Origin: CAVQRC01 sp963715045
GTDB taxonomy: Bacteria > Planctomycetota > Planctomycetia > Pirellulales > Lacipirellulaceae
Assembly: GCA_963715045.1 (NCBI GenBank)
Contig: CAVQRC010000031.1
Location: 1-51,315 of the forward strand
Direction of reading: 5' to 3'
DNA: 51,315 nt
Position 1 is the first letter of the stretch. Every line of letters starts with the position of its first letter. A program made the position numbers and the translations under genes. Shown piece by piece: positions 27,626 through 37,753 of this stretch. The notes beneath the pieces were generated by a model, which was not told the DNA's origin, made no database searches, and was given only the letters and a program-made list of their open reading frames with translations.

Positions 27626-28998
27626 TGGTGTTCTCCCTCGGTTTGGTCCACGAGTTCCTGCATCTCGAAGATCGAGATGATTGGTAGCAGGCGTACGAAC
27701 AGGAACAACAACGCCACGAACAATCCGAGTGTTCCCAGATAGGTGGACCAGTCCCAGAATGTGGGCGTGTACATATCCCATGACGAAGGCAGGAAGTCAC
27801 GATGGAGGCTCACAACGGTGATGATGAACCGCTCGAGCCACATCCCGACGTTGACGACAATTGAAATCACGAACAGCCCGATGGTGTTCGCCCGGACACT
27901 ACGAAACCAGAGCAGCTGGGGGATGACGATGTTGCAGGCGATGAGCATCCAGTAGGAGAACGCGTAAGGACCCTCGATCCGATTGAGGACCATGAACCGC
28001 TCGGCCGCGTGTCCACTGTAGAACGCGACGAAAAATTCCATGACGTAGCCGTAGGCGACGATGAGCCCCGCGACCAGCATGACTTTCGCCATGTTGTCGA
28101 GATGCCGGGCGGTGACGAAGTCTTTCAGGCCATAGATGGCCCGCATCGGAATCGCCAGCGTGAGCACCATCGCGAAGCCGGAGAAAATCGCACCCGCCAC
28201 GAAGTAGGGTGGAAAGATCGTCGTGTGCCACCCGGGCGTGAGGCCCACGGAAAAGTCGAAACTCACGATCGTGTGCACCGACACGACCAGCGGCGTCGCC
28301 AGCGCGGCCAGCAGCAGGTAGGCCTGCTCGTACCGCATCCAGTGTCGTGCCGACCCTCGCCAGCCCATCGCGAGAAACCCATAGGCGATCTGGGCGAATC
28401 GCCGCTTCGCACGGTCACGGAGGCTGGCCAGATCCGGGATCAGGCCGATGTACCAGAACAAGAACGATACGGTCGCGTAGGTGCTGACAGCGAAAACGTC
28501 CCATACCAGCGGGCTGCGAAACTGGGGCCAGGCTCCCGTGGTGCTGGGGTAGGGCATCAGGTAGTAGAACTTCTGGGGGCGGCCCATATGAATCAGCGGG
28601 AAAATGCCGGCACACGCGACCGCAAACAACGTCATGGCTTCGGCGAAGCGATTGATGCTGGTCCGCCACTGCTGCCGCAGCAGGAGCAGGATTGCGGAGA
28701 TCAACGTGCCGGCATGACCGATGCCGATCCACCACACGAAATTGACGATCGCGAACCCCCAGGCGACGGGGATATTGAGTCCCCAGATCCCGGTTCCGCG
28801 GAGAAACAGATAGCCGATCGACGTCATCAGCAACATCACCAGGGCGAAACAGGCGGCGAAGCCCAGATACCAGCCCAGCGGTGTCCGGCGGCTCAGCGCG
28901 ATCGCACTGATCTTGTCGGTCACCGAGCCAATCGTCTGATTCGGACCGATGATCGGCGAGTTTTCCCGCGCCGCCGAAGTGGGCGTTTCGCTAGCCAT
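27622..28998 (-). CDS. actC: Alternative complex III subunit ActC, NrfD-like quinol-site subunit
   Basis: This is a 458-residue protein from ATG 28998 (MASETPTSAARENSPIIGPN), overlapping the actB stop by eight bases. About ten membrane segments. Conserved features: NFVWWIGIGHAGTLISAILL, PLIHMGRPQKFYYLMPYP, and FDFSVGLTPGWHTTIFPPYF. NrfD-like subunits hold the quinol site and conduct protons. The protein ends in a short cytoplasmic helix (EMQELVDQTEGEHH). Confidence 0.88.
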   Translation of the reverse strand: MASETPTSAARENSPIIGPNQTIGSVTDKISAIALSRRTPLGWYLGFAACFALVMLLMTSIGYLFLRGTGIWGLNIPVAWGFAIVNFVWWIGIGHAGTLISAILLLLRQQWRTSINRFAEAMTLFAVACAGIFPLIHMGRPQKFYYLMPYPSTTGAWPQFRSPLVWDVFAVSTYATVSFLFWYIGLIPDLASLRDRAKRRFAQIAYGFLAMGWRGSARHWMRYEQAYLLLAALATPLVVSVHTIVSFDFSVGLTPGWHTTIFPPYFVAGAIFSGFAMVLTLAIPMRAIYGLKDFVTARHLDNMAKVMLVAGLIVAYGYVMEFFVAFYSGHAAERFMVLNRIEGPYAFSYWMLIACNIVIPQLLWFRSVRANTIGLFVISIVVNVGMWLERFIITVVSLHRDFLPSSWDMYTPTFWDWSTYLGTLGLFVALLFLFVRLLPIISIFEMQELVDQTEGEHH

Positions 28999-31900
28999 GC
29001 GGTTGCCCCTTTTGTAACGCGGGGTGAGGGTTACGGACTTCCGCGAGGTACGTGGTCCGCGGTCGCGTGTTGAGTTCCTCCAGCAAGGCGTATTGCAGCG
29101 GGCTGTCGTGAGCACGCGTTACCGCTGCGTCCTTGTCGTTGAGGTTGCCGAATTGAATCGCATTGGAGGGACAGGCTCCCTGGCAGGCGGACACCACTTC
29201 GCCGTCTCGGATCGATCGATCCGCGACTTCGGCTTCGATTCTCGCCGCGTTGACCCGCTGCACGCAATAAGTGCATTTCTCCATGACGCCTCGCGCACGG
29301 ACGGTGACGTCGGGGTTCTGGAGCATCTTCAGAATCGGCAACTCCTGGACCTCGGCCGTGTATTCGAAGAAGTTGAATCGTCGGACCTTGTAGGGGCAGT
29401 TGTTGGAGCAATACCGCGTGCCGACGCAGCGGTTGTAGGTCATCTCATTGATGCCTGAGGGACTGTGGGTTGTCGCGGCAACGGGGCACACGATCTCGCA
29501 GGGTGCCAATTCGCAGTGCATGCAGGGCAGGGGCTGGAAATGCGTGGCCGGATTCTCAGGCTCGTCGCTGAAGTAGGTGTCGATCCGGAGCCAGTGCATC
29601 TCGCGGCCTTTGGCCACCTGGTCCTTGCCGACAACGGGGATGTTGTTTTCGGCCTGGCAGGCGACCACACACGCATTGCATCCGTTGCAGGCGTTGAGGT
29701 CGATCACCATGCCCCACTTGTATCCGTCGTATTCGATCTCGGGGAGCAGCGACGTGTTGCCGCCGGCGTGGTGCGACTCCATGAAAGTTGGATGTTCGGG
29801 ATGTGCCTCGAGTTCGGCGACGGTCCCCGTCCGGATGAGATCTCGGCCGTCGATCAGGAAGTGATGCTGAGTCGAGGCCAGCGGATAGGTCTCCGCGGTC
29901 CGGCTTAGTTCGACAGTGGCTTGACCACATCCGGGCCGCCGTTCGGAGGGGCGTTATGTTGACGCCCACACCGTCGGCGACGCGGCCCACCCGAGATCGC
30001 CCAAAGCCAAGGTGAGCTGTCACGACGCTGTCGGCCTGGCCCGGCAGGATCCAGGTGGGAAGTTTGACCGTCTGGTCACCGGCGGCGACGTTTACCACGT
30101 CGCCATTGGAGATTCCCAATTCGCGTGCCGTGGTCGGACTGACCAGGGCCGCGTTATCCCACGTCAACTTGGTGAACGGCTTGGGCAGTTCCTGCAGCCA
30201 GCCGTTGTTCGCGAAGCTGCCGTCGTGGATGGATGGATCGGGTCGGAAGACAACGGTCAACCCTGCGGCCGCCGGTGCGGAGGCGTTAAGCGAATTTCCC
30301 AGCCGATCTCCGAGATCACTGCGGAGACTGACGTCAACCGCGGCCGCCGCCGTGTCCGGCACGAATCCGTCGTGAATCCAGGTTTGCCATTGGTCGGCGA
30401 AGTCGGCCGTTTCGCGATTCGCCTCCCAGTACTCGCGGACGAGCGCTTCGGAGCTCTTGCCCCCTTCGCCCAGCAGGGCAGCCAGGATTTCGCACTCGCT
30501 GCGACCCGCGTAGAGGGGCCGAATCAGTGGCTGCTGGATCGTAACCGTGCCATCGTAGCTGCGGATGTCGCCCCAGGTTTCGAGGTAGTGCGCGGCCGGA
30601 ATGTGCCAGTCACAGGCCAGCGAAGTCTCGTCTTCGTAAAGCCCGGAATGGATTTTCAACGGCACTTTGCTGATGCAGGGCCAAACTCGAGGTCGGCGGG
30701 CGCATCGTAGGCGGGATTCCCGCCGAGACTCACCAGGAGTCCGACCTCTTTCGCCTGCATCGCCTCGACGAGACTTTCCAAAGATTCGGCTCCCACAGGA
30801 AGACGCGGGGCAACCGGAGCAATGTAACGCACACTCTTGCCGATCGCTTGCAGGTGAGCGTTGATGGCGTGGGCAAGTGCGTGGACGTGTGGCGGCTGCC
30901 ACGGTCCGGCGACAACCAGGCAACTTCCGTTGGGCGTCGGGCGGTAATTGGCCAGATCGTCGATGAGTGCTTCGAGCCAGTCCGCGGGGACAATCTCGCC
31001 TGACGCAGGCGATGCGACACCGGGCACGCCGAGCCGCGCCGCGACGAGTTGGGCCAGGGCCGCTACCTTCTCTGGCGTCAGCGGCAGCCGATGATCCGCC
31101 TTGGCGCCGGTGATCGTGGGCGTGACTTCCACGGCATAGAATCGGCTCATCTCGCTCGCCGCACGATCCGATCCGTAACCCGCAACACGCCGGCGTTCGG
31201 CGAAATCGCGTGCGTACCGTACCTGTCCCGGGCCTTCACCGAGGAAATCCGCGTCGAGAGACAGGATCACATCGGCGTGTTGAAAGTCATAAACGGGCGA
31301 AAGCGGTTGCCCGTAGCTCAACTCGAGTCCCGCCTGCTCGTTGCCGCTGTCGGCCGACTGATATTGATGCCACTGGGCATCCGGGTACGTTTCTCGCAAG
31401 CGTTCGAGTTGTCCGATCAGAGTCGGCGAGGTAACCGGTCCGGTCAGCACACGCAGCCCTCGGCCATTCGTCTCTGCGAGGGCATCGAGTCTCGGTTTCA
31501 GCGCGGTCAGCAGGGTGTCCCACGTCTCAATCTGCCGCCGGTAGTTGATGGTCTGGGAACGATCGGGATCGTAGAGCGTGAGAATCGACGCTTGAGTCCG
31601 GGCATTCGTGCTTCCCAGGCTCGCCGGATGGTCGGGGTTCCCCTCGATTTTCGTGGGCCGACCCATGTGGCTCTCCACGAGCACGCCCAGACCGAACCCG
31701 CCCAGTGGCATCGCGGTGGCGAAGTAGAGCGGTTTGCCGGGAATGATCCGTTCCGGCTGGCGGGCGTAGGGGAGGATCTTCTCTTGAGCATTCGGGCGGC
31801 AGCCGGTCAGGCCAGCCAGGGCCAATGACGCCCCCATCAGACGCAGAAAATGGCGGCGGCTGGCACTTTGGTCCCACTCACTGGCGGCAGCGGGAAATTC

Positions 31901-32029
31901 CCGGTGCACATACTCGGTGAATTCCGGCGAGCCGGCCAGCTCGTCGAGGCTGCGCCAGTATTTTTGGCCCGAAAGGCCGCTCAGGCGTGCAGCAAATGCT
32001 TCAAGTGTCGAGGAGTCCTTGCGTGGCAT
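28991..32029 (-). CDS. actB: Alternative complex III subunit ActB, molybdopterin-type and four-cluster ferredoxin fusion, two frameshifts
   Basis: This is a protein of about 1010 residues after correction. The N-terminus carries a Tat-like signal (RRHFLRLMGASLALAGL) behind a 60-residue lead. The large domain resembles molybdopterin oxidoreductases but does not bind the cofactor in studied ActB proteins. The plain frames break near 30670-30680 (after DLEFGPA; next SKVPLKIHSGLYEDETS, one base missing) and near 29913-29923 (after RTAARMWSS; next VELSRTAETYPLAS, one base extra). The C-terminal part holds ferredoxin-like cluster motifs: CNGCNACVVACQ, CMHCELAPCEIVCP, CVGTRYCSNNCPY, CTYCVQRV and CQGACP. 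It relays electrons from quinol toward ActA/ActE. All neighbours are intact, arguing that the shifts are sequence errors. Confidence 0.85.
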
Positions 32030-32137
32030 CGATTTAACAGGCGGGTGAAGATGCGCGCGGTGTCAATCCGCGGGCAGCAGTGCTAAAGGAAGCAGGGAAA
32101 CAGGACGGACGGAGTCCGGGCAAGGCAGGCATTGCCA

Positions 32138-32785
32138 CTAGTGGTGGCACGTCGAGCAATTGGTCTTACTTTCGATGCCGTACATTTGAATCAGTTCTTG
32201 TGGATCGGGGTCGTCGCTTCCGGGTTCCCAGCCGAACTCGTAAACGTCTTCGCGGGGACGCACATACTTCTCGGGGTTACGGTGGCAATCGAGACACCAC
32301 CGCATTTGCAGGCTGTGTTCTCTCCACATCAGTGGCATCTCATTGACGGGGCCGTGGCACGTTTCGCAAGCAAACCCCTTCTTCACGTGAATGCTGTGGT
32401 TGAAGTAGGCGAAGTCCGCCAGGTCATGAACTTTTGTCCATTCCAGCGGTTCACCCGTGCGGTAGCTCTCACGTACCGGTTCGAGTACCGGGCTGTCCGT
32501 GTAGAGTTGCCCGTGGCAATTCATGCACGTTTTTGTCGGCGGAATGCCAGCATAGGAAGAGTCTTCTACGCTGGTATGGCAGTAGCGGCAGTCGATGCCG
32601 ATATCACCGACGTGGTGCTTGTGGTAGAAGGGTACCGGCTGTTCGCGAATTACTCCCGCTTCGGTGTAGTAGGGCGAGCGGACCAGCATGGCCCCCAAAC
32701 CGACCGCTCCCGCCACGAAGAACAGTGCCCCGAAGATGCTCACACGGGAGATCGTGTTCATACTGGGGTGGAAAATCTGAGGCAT
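32138..32785 (-). CDS. actA: Alternative complex III subunit ActA, pentaheme cytochrome c
   Basis: This is a 215-residue protein with one N-terminal anchor (VSIFGALFFVAGAVGLGAM) and five heme motifs: CRYCH, CMNCH, CETCH, CLDCH and CSTCH, exactly the number expected for ActA. HKHHV and HSIHV supply further histidine ligands. It begins the respiratory operon, and 108 bases separate it from actB. Electron donor to the mono-heme ActE and so to the oxidase. Confidence 0.92.
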   Translation of the reverse strand: MPQIFHPSMNTISRVSIFGALFFVAGAVGLGAMLVRSPYYTEAGVIREQPVPFYHKHHVGDIGIDCRYCHTSVEDSSYAGIPPTKTCMNCHGQLYTDSPVLEPVRESYRTGEPLEWTKVHDLADFAYFNHSIHVKKGFACETCHGPVNEMPLMWREHSLQMRWCLDCHRNPEKYVRPREDVYEFGWEPGSDDPDPQELIQMYGIESKTNCSTCHH

Positions 32786-33100
32786 TTCTCGCTTCTTTAC
32801 TCACCTCGCAACGCCCCGGAGTTCGTCAATTCGGGGGCAAAAAAGCCGTTTTCGAGTCCCGGAGGGCAGGGCAGCCAACGCTGACGACGCGTGTGCGGCT
32901 GAGGACTCAGAATCAATCAGGATTAGCTTAAGATTCTAGTGAGATTTTCGCCACTGACTACTGCCTGCAAAATTCGTCTCTAACGCCCATCTATCCCCTT
33001 GGCAGCCGACTAACCGCAGTAAGTTGACATTCGCCACAGTAATTCCTTCAATGTCCCGTCCTGAGCTCAGAGTCGAGATTCTCCCCGGCGAGTGTCAACC
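32786..33100. promoter_or_regulatory. Divergent intergenic region between actA and the photolyase gene
   Basis: About 315 bases with a noticeably AT-richer middle (32920-33050). The promoter of the whole respiratory operon must lie here on the minus strand. I can point to a good candidate only on the plus strand (see next entry). Confidence 0.5.
33024..33052 (+). promoter_or_regulatory. Candidate sigma70-type promoter of the photolyase gene
   Basis: A perfect TTGACA at 33024-33029 is followed after 17 bases by TTCAAT at 33047-33052 (four of six matches to TATAAT). The ATG is 49 bases beyond the -10 element. Sequence match only. Confidence 0.4.
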
Positions 33101-34642
33101 ATGCGAAATCTAGTCCTCGTGCTGGGTGATCAGCTCGACCTCGACTCCAGCGCGCTCGATGATTTCGACTCCGACGTCGACATCGTATGGATGGCGGAAG
33201 TTGAACAGGAAGCGACACACGTCTGGGCTCACAAGCAACGTCTCGTGTTTTTCTTCTCTGCCATGCGGCACTTTCGGGCGGAACTCGAGAAGCGAGGTTG
33301 CCGAGTCTGCTATCACGAGTTGACGGCCAGGCCGAGCGAGGACCGTGGCCCAGACTTTGCAAGCGTCCTCGAGCAGGACGTCAAGCAACTCCGCCCTGAA
33401 AAGCTGATCGTCGTGTGGCCCGGCGACTATCGGGTCAAGCAGGAACTCGAGGAAACCGCCGAAAAGCTGGGCCTGGAACTAGAAATCCGCTCCGACACGC
33501 ACTTCTACTGTTCGCCCGGGGAGTTCGCTGAATTTGCCGAGGGGCGGAAGTCGCTGCTCCTGGAAACCTTCTACCGGCAAATGCGGAAGAAACACGACGT
33601 GCTGCTCGAAGACGGCGGTCCGGTCGGCGGGGACTGGAATCTTGACGACCAGAATCGCGAGGCGTTCAAGTCGGATCCGGGTCGGATCACGGGACCCCAT
33701 TCGTTTCGCACCGACGCGATCACTCAGTCGGTCTTCGACCTCGTCGAGCAGCGTTTCGGCGACCACCCAGGCGAGCTCGACGACTTTGATCTGCCCGTAA
33801 CTCGCAGTCAGGCCCGCACCATGCTGCGGGATTTTGTGCAACGTTCGCTCCCGCAGTTCGGAAAGTACGAAGACGCCATGTGGACGGATCAGGCGTTCGT
33901 TTACCACTCCCGCCTGTCGGCGCCGCTGAATGTCAAACTGCTCAGTGCCCGAGACTGTGTTGCCAAGGCGGTCGAGGCCTACGAGTCGGGCGAAGCGCCG
34001 CTCAACAGTGTGGAGGGATTCGTGCGGCAGATCCTCGGGTGGCGAGAGTTTATCCGCGGTGTCTACTGGCTGCAGATGCCTGCCTATGCCACCCGGAATT
34101 TCCTTCACCACCAGGCCGACGTACCCGAGTTCTTCTGGGACGGCGAGTCAGACATGCAATGCGTCAAACAATCGATGCAGCATGTGATTCGCTACGGCTA
34201 CGCCCATCACATCCATCGCCTGATGGTCCTCGGCAATCTGGCTTTGTTGCTTGGTGTTCACCCGTACAAATTCCACGAATGGCACATGGCGATGTACATC
34301 GATGCCGTGGATTGGGTATCGCTCCCCAACGCCCTGGGCATGAGTCAGCATGGTGACGGCGGGGTCGTGGGGACCAAGCCTTATGTATCGACCGGGAATT
34401 ACATTAACAAGATGAGCAACTTCTGCAGCGGTTGCCAATACAACTATCGCGAAGCGACCGGAGAAAACGCCTGCCCGTTCACGACGCTGTACTGGGATTT
34501 TCTGGATCGGCACTACAATCAGTTCAGGAAGAACCATCGCATGGCGATGCAGTTGAAGCAGATCGAAAAAAAACGGTCCAGCGGCGACATCAAAGCTATT
34601 CGCACCGCCGCCGACGAACTCAAGCAGCGATTCCGGGGCTAG
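33101..34642 (+). CDS. Iron-sulfur bacterial cryptochrome/photolyase (PhrB-like, (6-4)-type)
   Basis: This is a 513-residue protein from ATG 33101 (MRNLVLVLGDQLDLDSSALD); a GTG nine bases upstream is also in frame. The N-terminal alpha/beta domain and the C-terminal helical FAD domain are of the FeS-BCP/CryPro class: GWREFIRGVYWLQMP, and FHEWHMAMYIDAVDWVSLPN with the PNALGMSQHGDGG segment. Four cysteines fit the [4Fe-4S] cluster: DMQCVK, the pair NFCSGC, and ENACPF. The family repairs (6-4) photoproducts in DNA using blue light and may use 6,7-dimethyl-8-ribityllumazine as antenna. It is followed 28 bases on by an SDR gene. Confidence 0.9.
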   Translation: MRNLVLVLGDQLDLDSSALDDFDSDVDIVWMAEVEQEATHVWAHKQRLVFFFSAMRHFRAELEKRGCRVCYHELTARPSEDRGPDFASVLEQDVKQLRPEKLIVVWPGDYRVKQELEETAEKLGLELEIRSDTHFYCSPGEFAEFAEGRKSLLLETFYRQMRKKHDVLLEDGGPVGGDWNLDDQNREAFKSDPGRITGPHSFRTDAITQSVFDLVEQRFGDHPGELDDFDLPVTRSQARTMLRDFVQRSLPQFGKYEDAMWTDQAFVYHSRLSAPLNVKLLSARDCVAKAVEAYESGEAPLNSVEGFVRQILGWREFIRGVYWLQMPAYATRNFLHHQADVPEFFWDGESDMQCVKQSMQHVIRYGYAHHIHRLMVLGNLALLLGVHPYKFHEWHMAMYIDAVDWVSLPNALGMSQHGDGGVVGTKPYVSTGNYINKMSNFCSGCQYNYREATGENACPFTTLYWDFLDRHYNQFRKNHRMAMQLKQIEKKRSSGDIKAIRTAADELKQRFRG

Positions 34643-34670
34643 CTCCAGAGGATCGCGAAGGCAACGACCC

Positions 34671-35418
34671 ATGGGTGAAGCGGAGCAGTCTGCTTATGTG
34701 ATCTTCGGTGGCAGCGGCGGTATCGGCTCGGCACTCGCCGAGCAATTACTGGCCGCGGGGCACCACGTGACACTTGCCGGCCACACGCCCGAAAAGCTCG
34801 AAGCCGCCGGATCTCGGCTGGGATACGCCGGTCAGCATCGTCGACGCAGCCGACTTCGATGCAGTAGAAGCGTGCCTGAAAGAGGTGCAGCAGTCTCGTG
34901 GACGCCTCGACGGTGTCGTAAATTGCGTCGGATCGCTGATTCTCAAGCCGGCTCACTTAACCACCGCCGAGGAATGGCAGGACGCACTCGCGAAGAATCT
35001 CACCTCGTCTTTTGCCGTAGTCCGCGGTGGAGCCAAGTTGATGCGTCGGAGTGGGGGGAGCATTGTGCTGATGTCGTCGGCGGCGGCTCGGGTCGGGCTC
35101 TCGAACCATGAAGCGATTGCGGCCGCCAAGGCGGGTGTGATCGGGTTGGCACTGGCGGCGGCGGCCTCTTACGCGGCGCACAATGTCCGCGTGAACGCCG
35201 TCGCACCGGGAATGGTCAAGACCCCGCTGACCGAGAGAATCTGGTCGAACGAGCCTGCCGCCAAGGCTTCCCGCGGTTTCCATGCCCTGGGCCGCTTCGG
35301 CGAACCTGCCGAGATCGCCGCCATGATCGCCTGGTTGCTTGACCCATCGAACAGCTGGGTTACTGGTCAGGTCTTTGGAGTCGATGGGGGTCTTGCCAGC
35401 GTTCACCTCGCCCGGTAG
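34671..35418 (+). CDS. Short-chain dehydrogenase/reductase with altered active site, frameshifted near 34815
   Basis: The composite protein has about 248 residues. The Rossmann motif is FGGSGGIGSALAEQLLAAG; a +1 shift within 34806-34822 then leads to WDTPVSIVDAADFDAVEACL, NCVGS (where most SDRs have NNAG), and VLMSSAAARVGLSNHEAIAA. In classical SDRs the catalytic Tyr stands four residues before Lys. Here the lysine is present (HEAIAAAKAGVIGL) but that position is Ile, so the normal proton-transfer chemistry is not expected. The C-terminal VNAVAPGMVKTPLT and FGVDGG are typical. Position directly behind the photolyase on the same strand suggests co-transcription. Confidence 0.78.
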
Positions 35419-35465
35419 CCCAATACCCAGGTGGTTCGGCTGTGGGTGAGTCGGACTGGCGGGTG

Positions 35466-36350
35466 TCAGTCCTTTGTGAGTTCGTCGACGAACCAGTCGG
35501 CCAGGACGGCGACTTCTTCATGGATAGTCAGCCAGGGATGGCCGCCACCTTCTTTGACGATCAGCGTCGCCGGCACCTTCTGAGCTTCGAGTGCGGCGCG
35601 CATGATTTCGGATTGCTGCAGCGGCACGGCCTGGTCCGCGTCGCCGTGGATCAGCAGGAACGGGGGGGCGTCAGCCGTGACCAGTTGAGCCGGAGAAATC
35701 GCTTTGATCGCGGCTGTAATCGCTTCCGGTTCGGTCGGGGGCTGGGCCAGGCGGGGAAACGCGAGTCCGGCCAGCATGCGACCCACCCCGTCGCTGGCGT
35801 TCGGGTCGAGCGGCTTGCCACCGTAGTTGAGAAAGTCGGTCGGAGGAAAGAACACCGCCACGGCCGAGACCCGCGTGGCGTCGTCTGCCGTTACGGCCGC
35901 CAGGCAGGCCAGATGTCCACCCGCCGACGCGCCCATCAAGCCGAGCTCCGCCGGATCGATCTGGTACTCTTCGGCGTGCCGCTTGACCCAGCGAATGCCG
36001 GTCCGCACGTTCTCGAGCATTTCCGGGGCATTGAACTTGGTGATCGACCCGGGGCGGATCGCGAACACCACGAACCCGCGCTTGCAGAGTAAATCAAACG
36101 TCTGGGCGAACTGGTGATCGCGGATCTTGCTGCGATCGGAGTGCCACGCCCCGCTGGCAATGTCGACGATCGCCCGGCCGTTCTTCTTCCCCGTGGGGAC
36201 GAAGACGTCCATCAACAGACCGACCCCGTGCACATCGCCATAAACAACGTCCTGATGTTGCTCGTAGGGCGGGTCCGCCATCGCGAAGCCAGAGCGAAAC
36301 GTCAGAGCGATGGCGAAACAAAGAACGCAGAGACGTGGTCGATGCGACAT
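35466..36350 (-). CDS. Secreted alpha/beta-hydrolase (esterase/lipase type)
   Basis: This is a 294-residue protein from ATG 36350 with a signal peptide (MSHRPRLCVLCFAIALTFRS, cleavage near AMA-DPP). The nucleophile elbow is GLMGASAGGHLACL, the aspartate sits in LLIHGDADQAVPL, and the histidine in EGGGHPWLTI. This is the BD-FAE/esterase-like arrangement used on acetylated or feruloylated polysaccharides by many planctomycete exported hydrolases. The actual ester is unknown. It converges on the SDR gene. Confidence 0.82.
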   Translation of the reverse strand: MSHRPRLCVLCFAIALTFRSGFAMADPPYEQHQDVVYGDVHGVGLLMDVFVPTGKKNGRAIVDIASGAWHSDRSKIRDHQFAQTFDLLCKRGFVVFAIRPGSITKFNAPEMLENVRTGIRWVKRHAEEYQIDPAELGLMGASAGGHLACLAAVTADDATRVSAVAVFFPPTDFLNYGGKPLDPNASDGVGRMLAGLAFPRLAQPPTEPEAITAAIKAISPAQLVTADAPPFLLIHGDADQAVPLQQSEIMRAALEAQKVPATLIVKEGGGHPWLTIHEEVAVLADWFVDELTKD

Positions 36351-36629
36351 GCGAAACGAGCTCCAATCGGATCTGGCGCTACAACAAGGGGCGACCTCGA
36401 GTAAGGACGACTTGATCGTACCAGATGGATGGGACACGTACGAGCTTCGGTCGGGCTGGCCCGGATCGCGCGCTCTCAATTCCGCTCCGCAATTTCGTCG
36501 GCTCTGCGTGAGGTCAGAGTCAACCGGACAAATACGAGTGGCTCGACGGCGTGCTGAAGGTCGGCGACACGGCAGTGTTGGGAGACACCCTTAGGCTGGC
36601 ACCCGGGCTGACCATCAAGTCCGCAGGAC
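36351..36629. other. Intergenic region, possible coding remnant
   Basis: No full gene. On the plus strand around 36515-36630 one frame reads PDKYEWLDGVLKVGDTAVLG without stops and looks protein-like, but it has no start and no family that I recognise. It may be a remnant or chance. Confidence 0.3.
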
Positions 36630-37460
36630 TCACGGTCGACCCCATACACACTCGAAGCGGATCAGGTAGGGATCCTCTCCGTCGGTCGCCATTGAAATGC
36701 CCCAGGTTGGCAGCGGAGCGTTTGCGTTAGCTTTGGTCAACTCGGGTCGATACAGTCCCGGTGCTTTGGGGAGATTCGTCAACTCGTGAAATAGCACACG
36801 GAACACCAGCCCGTCGTCGGCGTATTGCAGCGTGCGACCGCTGGGGCCCGTCGGTGAAACAAGAGACATGACGGTGTCGTTGCCCGCAAATACCTGCACC
36901 TCATGGCCTGAATCCTGCACGGGCCTGCCGTCGTTTTGTTTGACAAAAGGACCGGCGGGATGATCTGCGATCGCGACTCCCATCCGTGTTCGCCGCGGCC
37001 CGTCACGGCCGTGAGCGGCGCTGCGACCCTTGTAGTACAGCCACACTTTCGTCGCACGCACCACGATGCATGCATCATCTACACGGTAACTGTCGAACGC
37101 CTCGCGCTGATCGCTGATCGTGAGTAACGGATTGCTCGCTACCCGCGCAAACGGCCCGTCGGGTGAATCGGCCACTGCCACAGCGATCGCCGTCGGATCG
37201 CTCGTCGCATTGTTCTCGAACACTCCGCCCTTTCCGGGAGTCGGTTGCACGGCCGTGTAATACAGCCAGTATTTGTCCCCGTGGGCAAGGATGTTGGGTG
37301 TGAACACACCGAACGAATCGAATGCCCCAGGCTTGCCCAATCCGATCGCCTCACCGCGTTCCTCCCAAGTCCGACCGTCATCCGTCGACACTGCGTACCA
37401 CACTCTCCCAGGATAACCCGATGGATACAGCCGCGCTTGGTTCGCCGGCAGTTCACTCTA
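36630..37460 (-). pseudogene. Five-bladed propeller glycosidase-like protein (GH43/GH117-like), 5' end missing
   Basis: The open frame runs from a stop near 37460 (first residues SELPANQARLYPSGYPGRVW) to the TGA at 36630. There is no signal peptide and no start before the conserved YAVSTDDGRTWEERG; the first usable start, GTG at 37403, lies inside the domain. Propeller marks are GAFDSFGVFTPNIL, KYWLYYTAV, FDSYRVDDACIVV, KVWLYYKGR and GHEVQVFAG, as in GH43/GH117/GH130-type hydrolases. The N-terminal secretion signal and first blade seem to be lost, by deletion or another indel. About 275 residues remain. Confidence 0.55.
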
Positions 37461-37753
37461 TTGTGGACGACATTCGGCTTGGAGTGGAGAGCGACTTCCG
37501 GCCGCGAACCATCAGGGGCCGCGGCCAGAAAGGGTTGGGGGTCACACCAGCGATGTCATTATGGTCGCCCAGCGACGTTTCTCCCCAGAGAGACCATTCG
37601 CCGATCGGGACTTACAATGGCTCATGCTGCCCCACTGCAAGAAGACGAGATCCAGTATCGATGCCGGAGCCCAAGTGAACGTGTCGCATACCTCAGGAGT
37701 CTGGTGGAGCAAGCTGGTTTTCGGACCGGCTCTCAAAAAGCGGCGTGACGCAT
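37461..37753. other. Intergenic stretch upstream of the first sulfatase
   Basis: About 290 bases between divergent genes. The sulfatase frame stays open to 37561 but the translated segment has no signal or conserved motif. No promoter could be picked with confidence. Confidence 0.3.
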
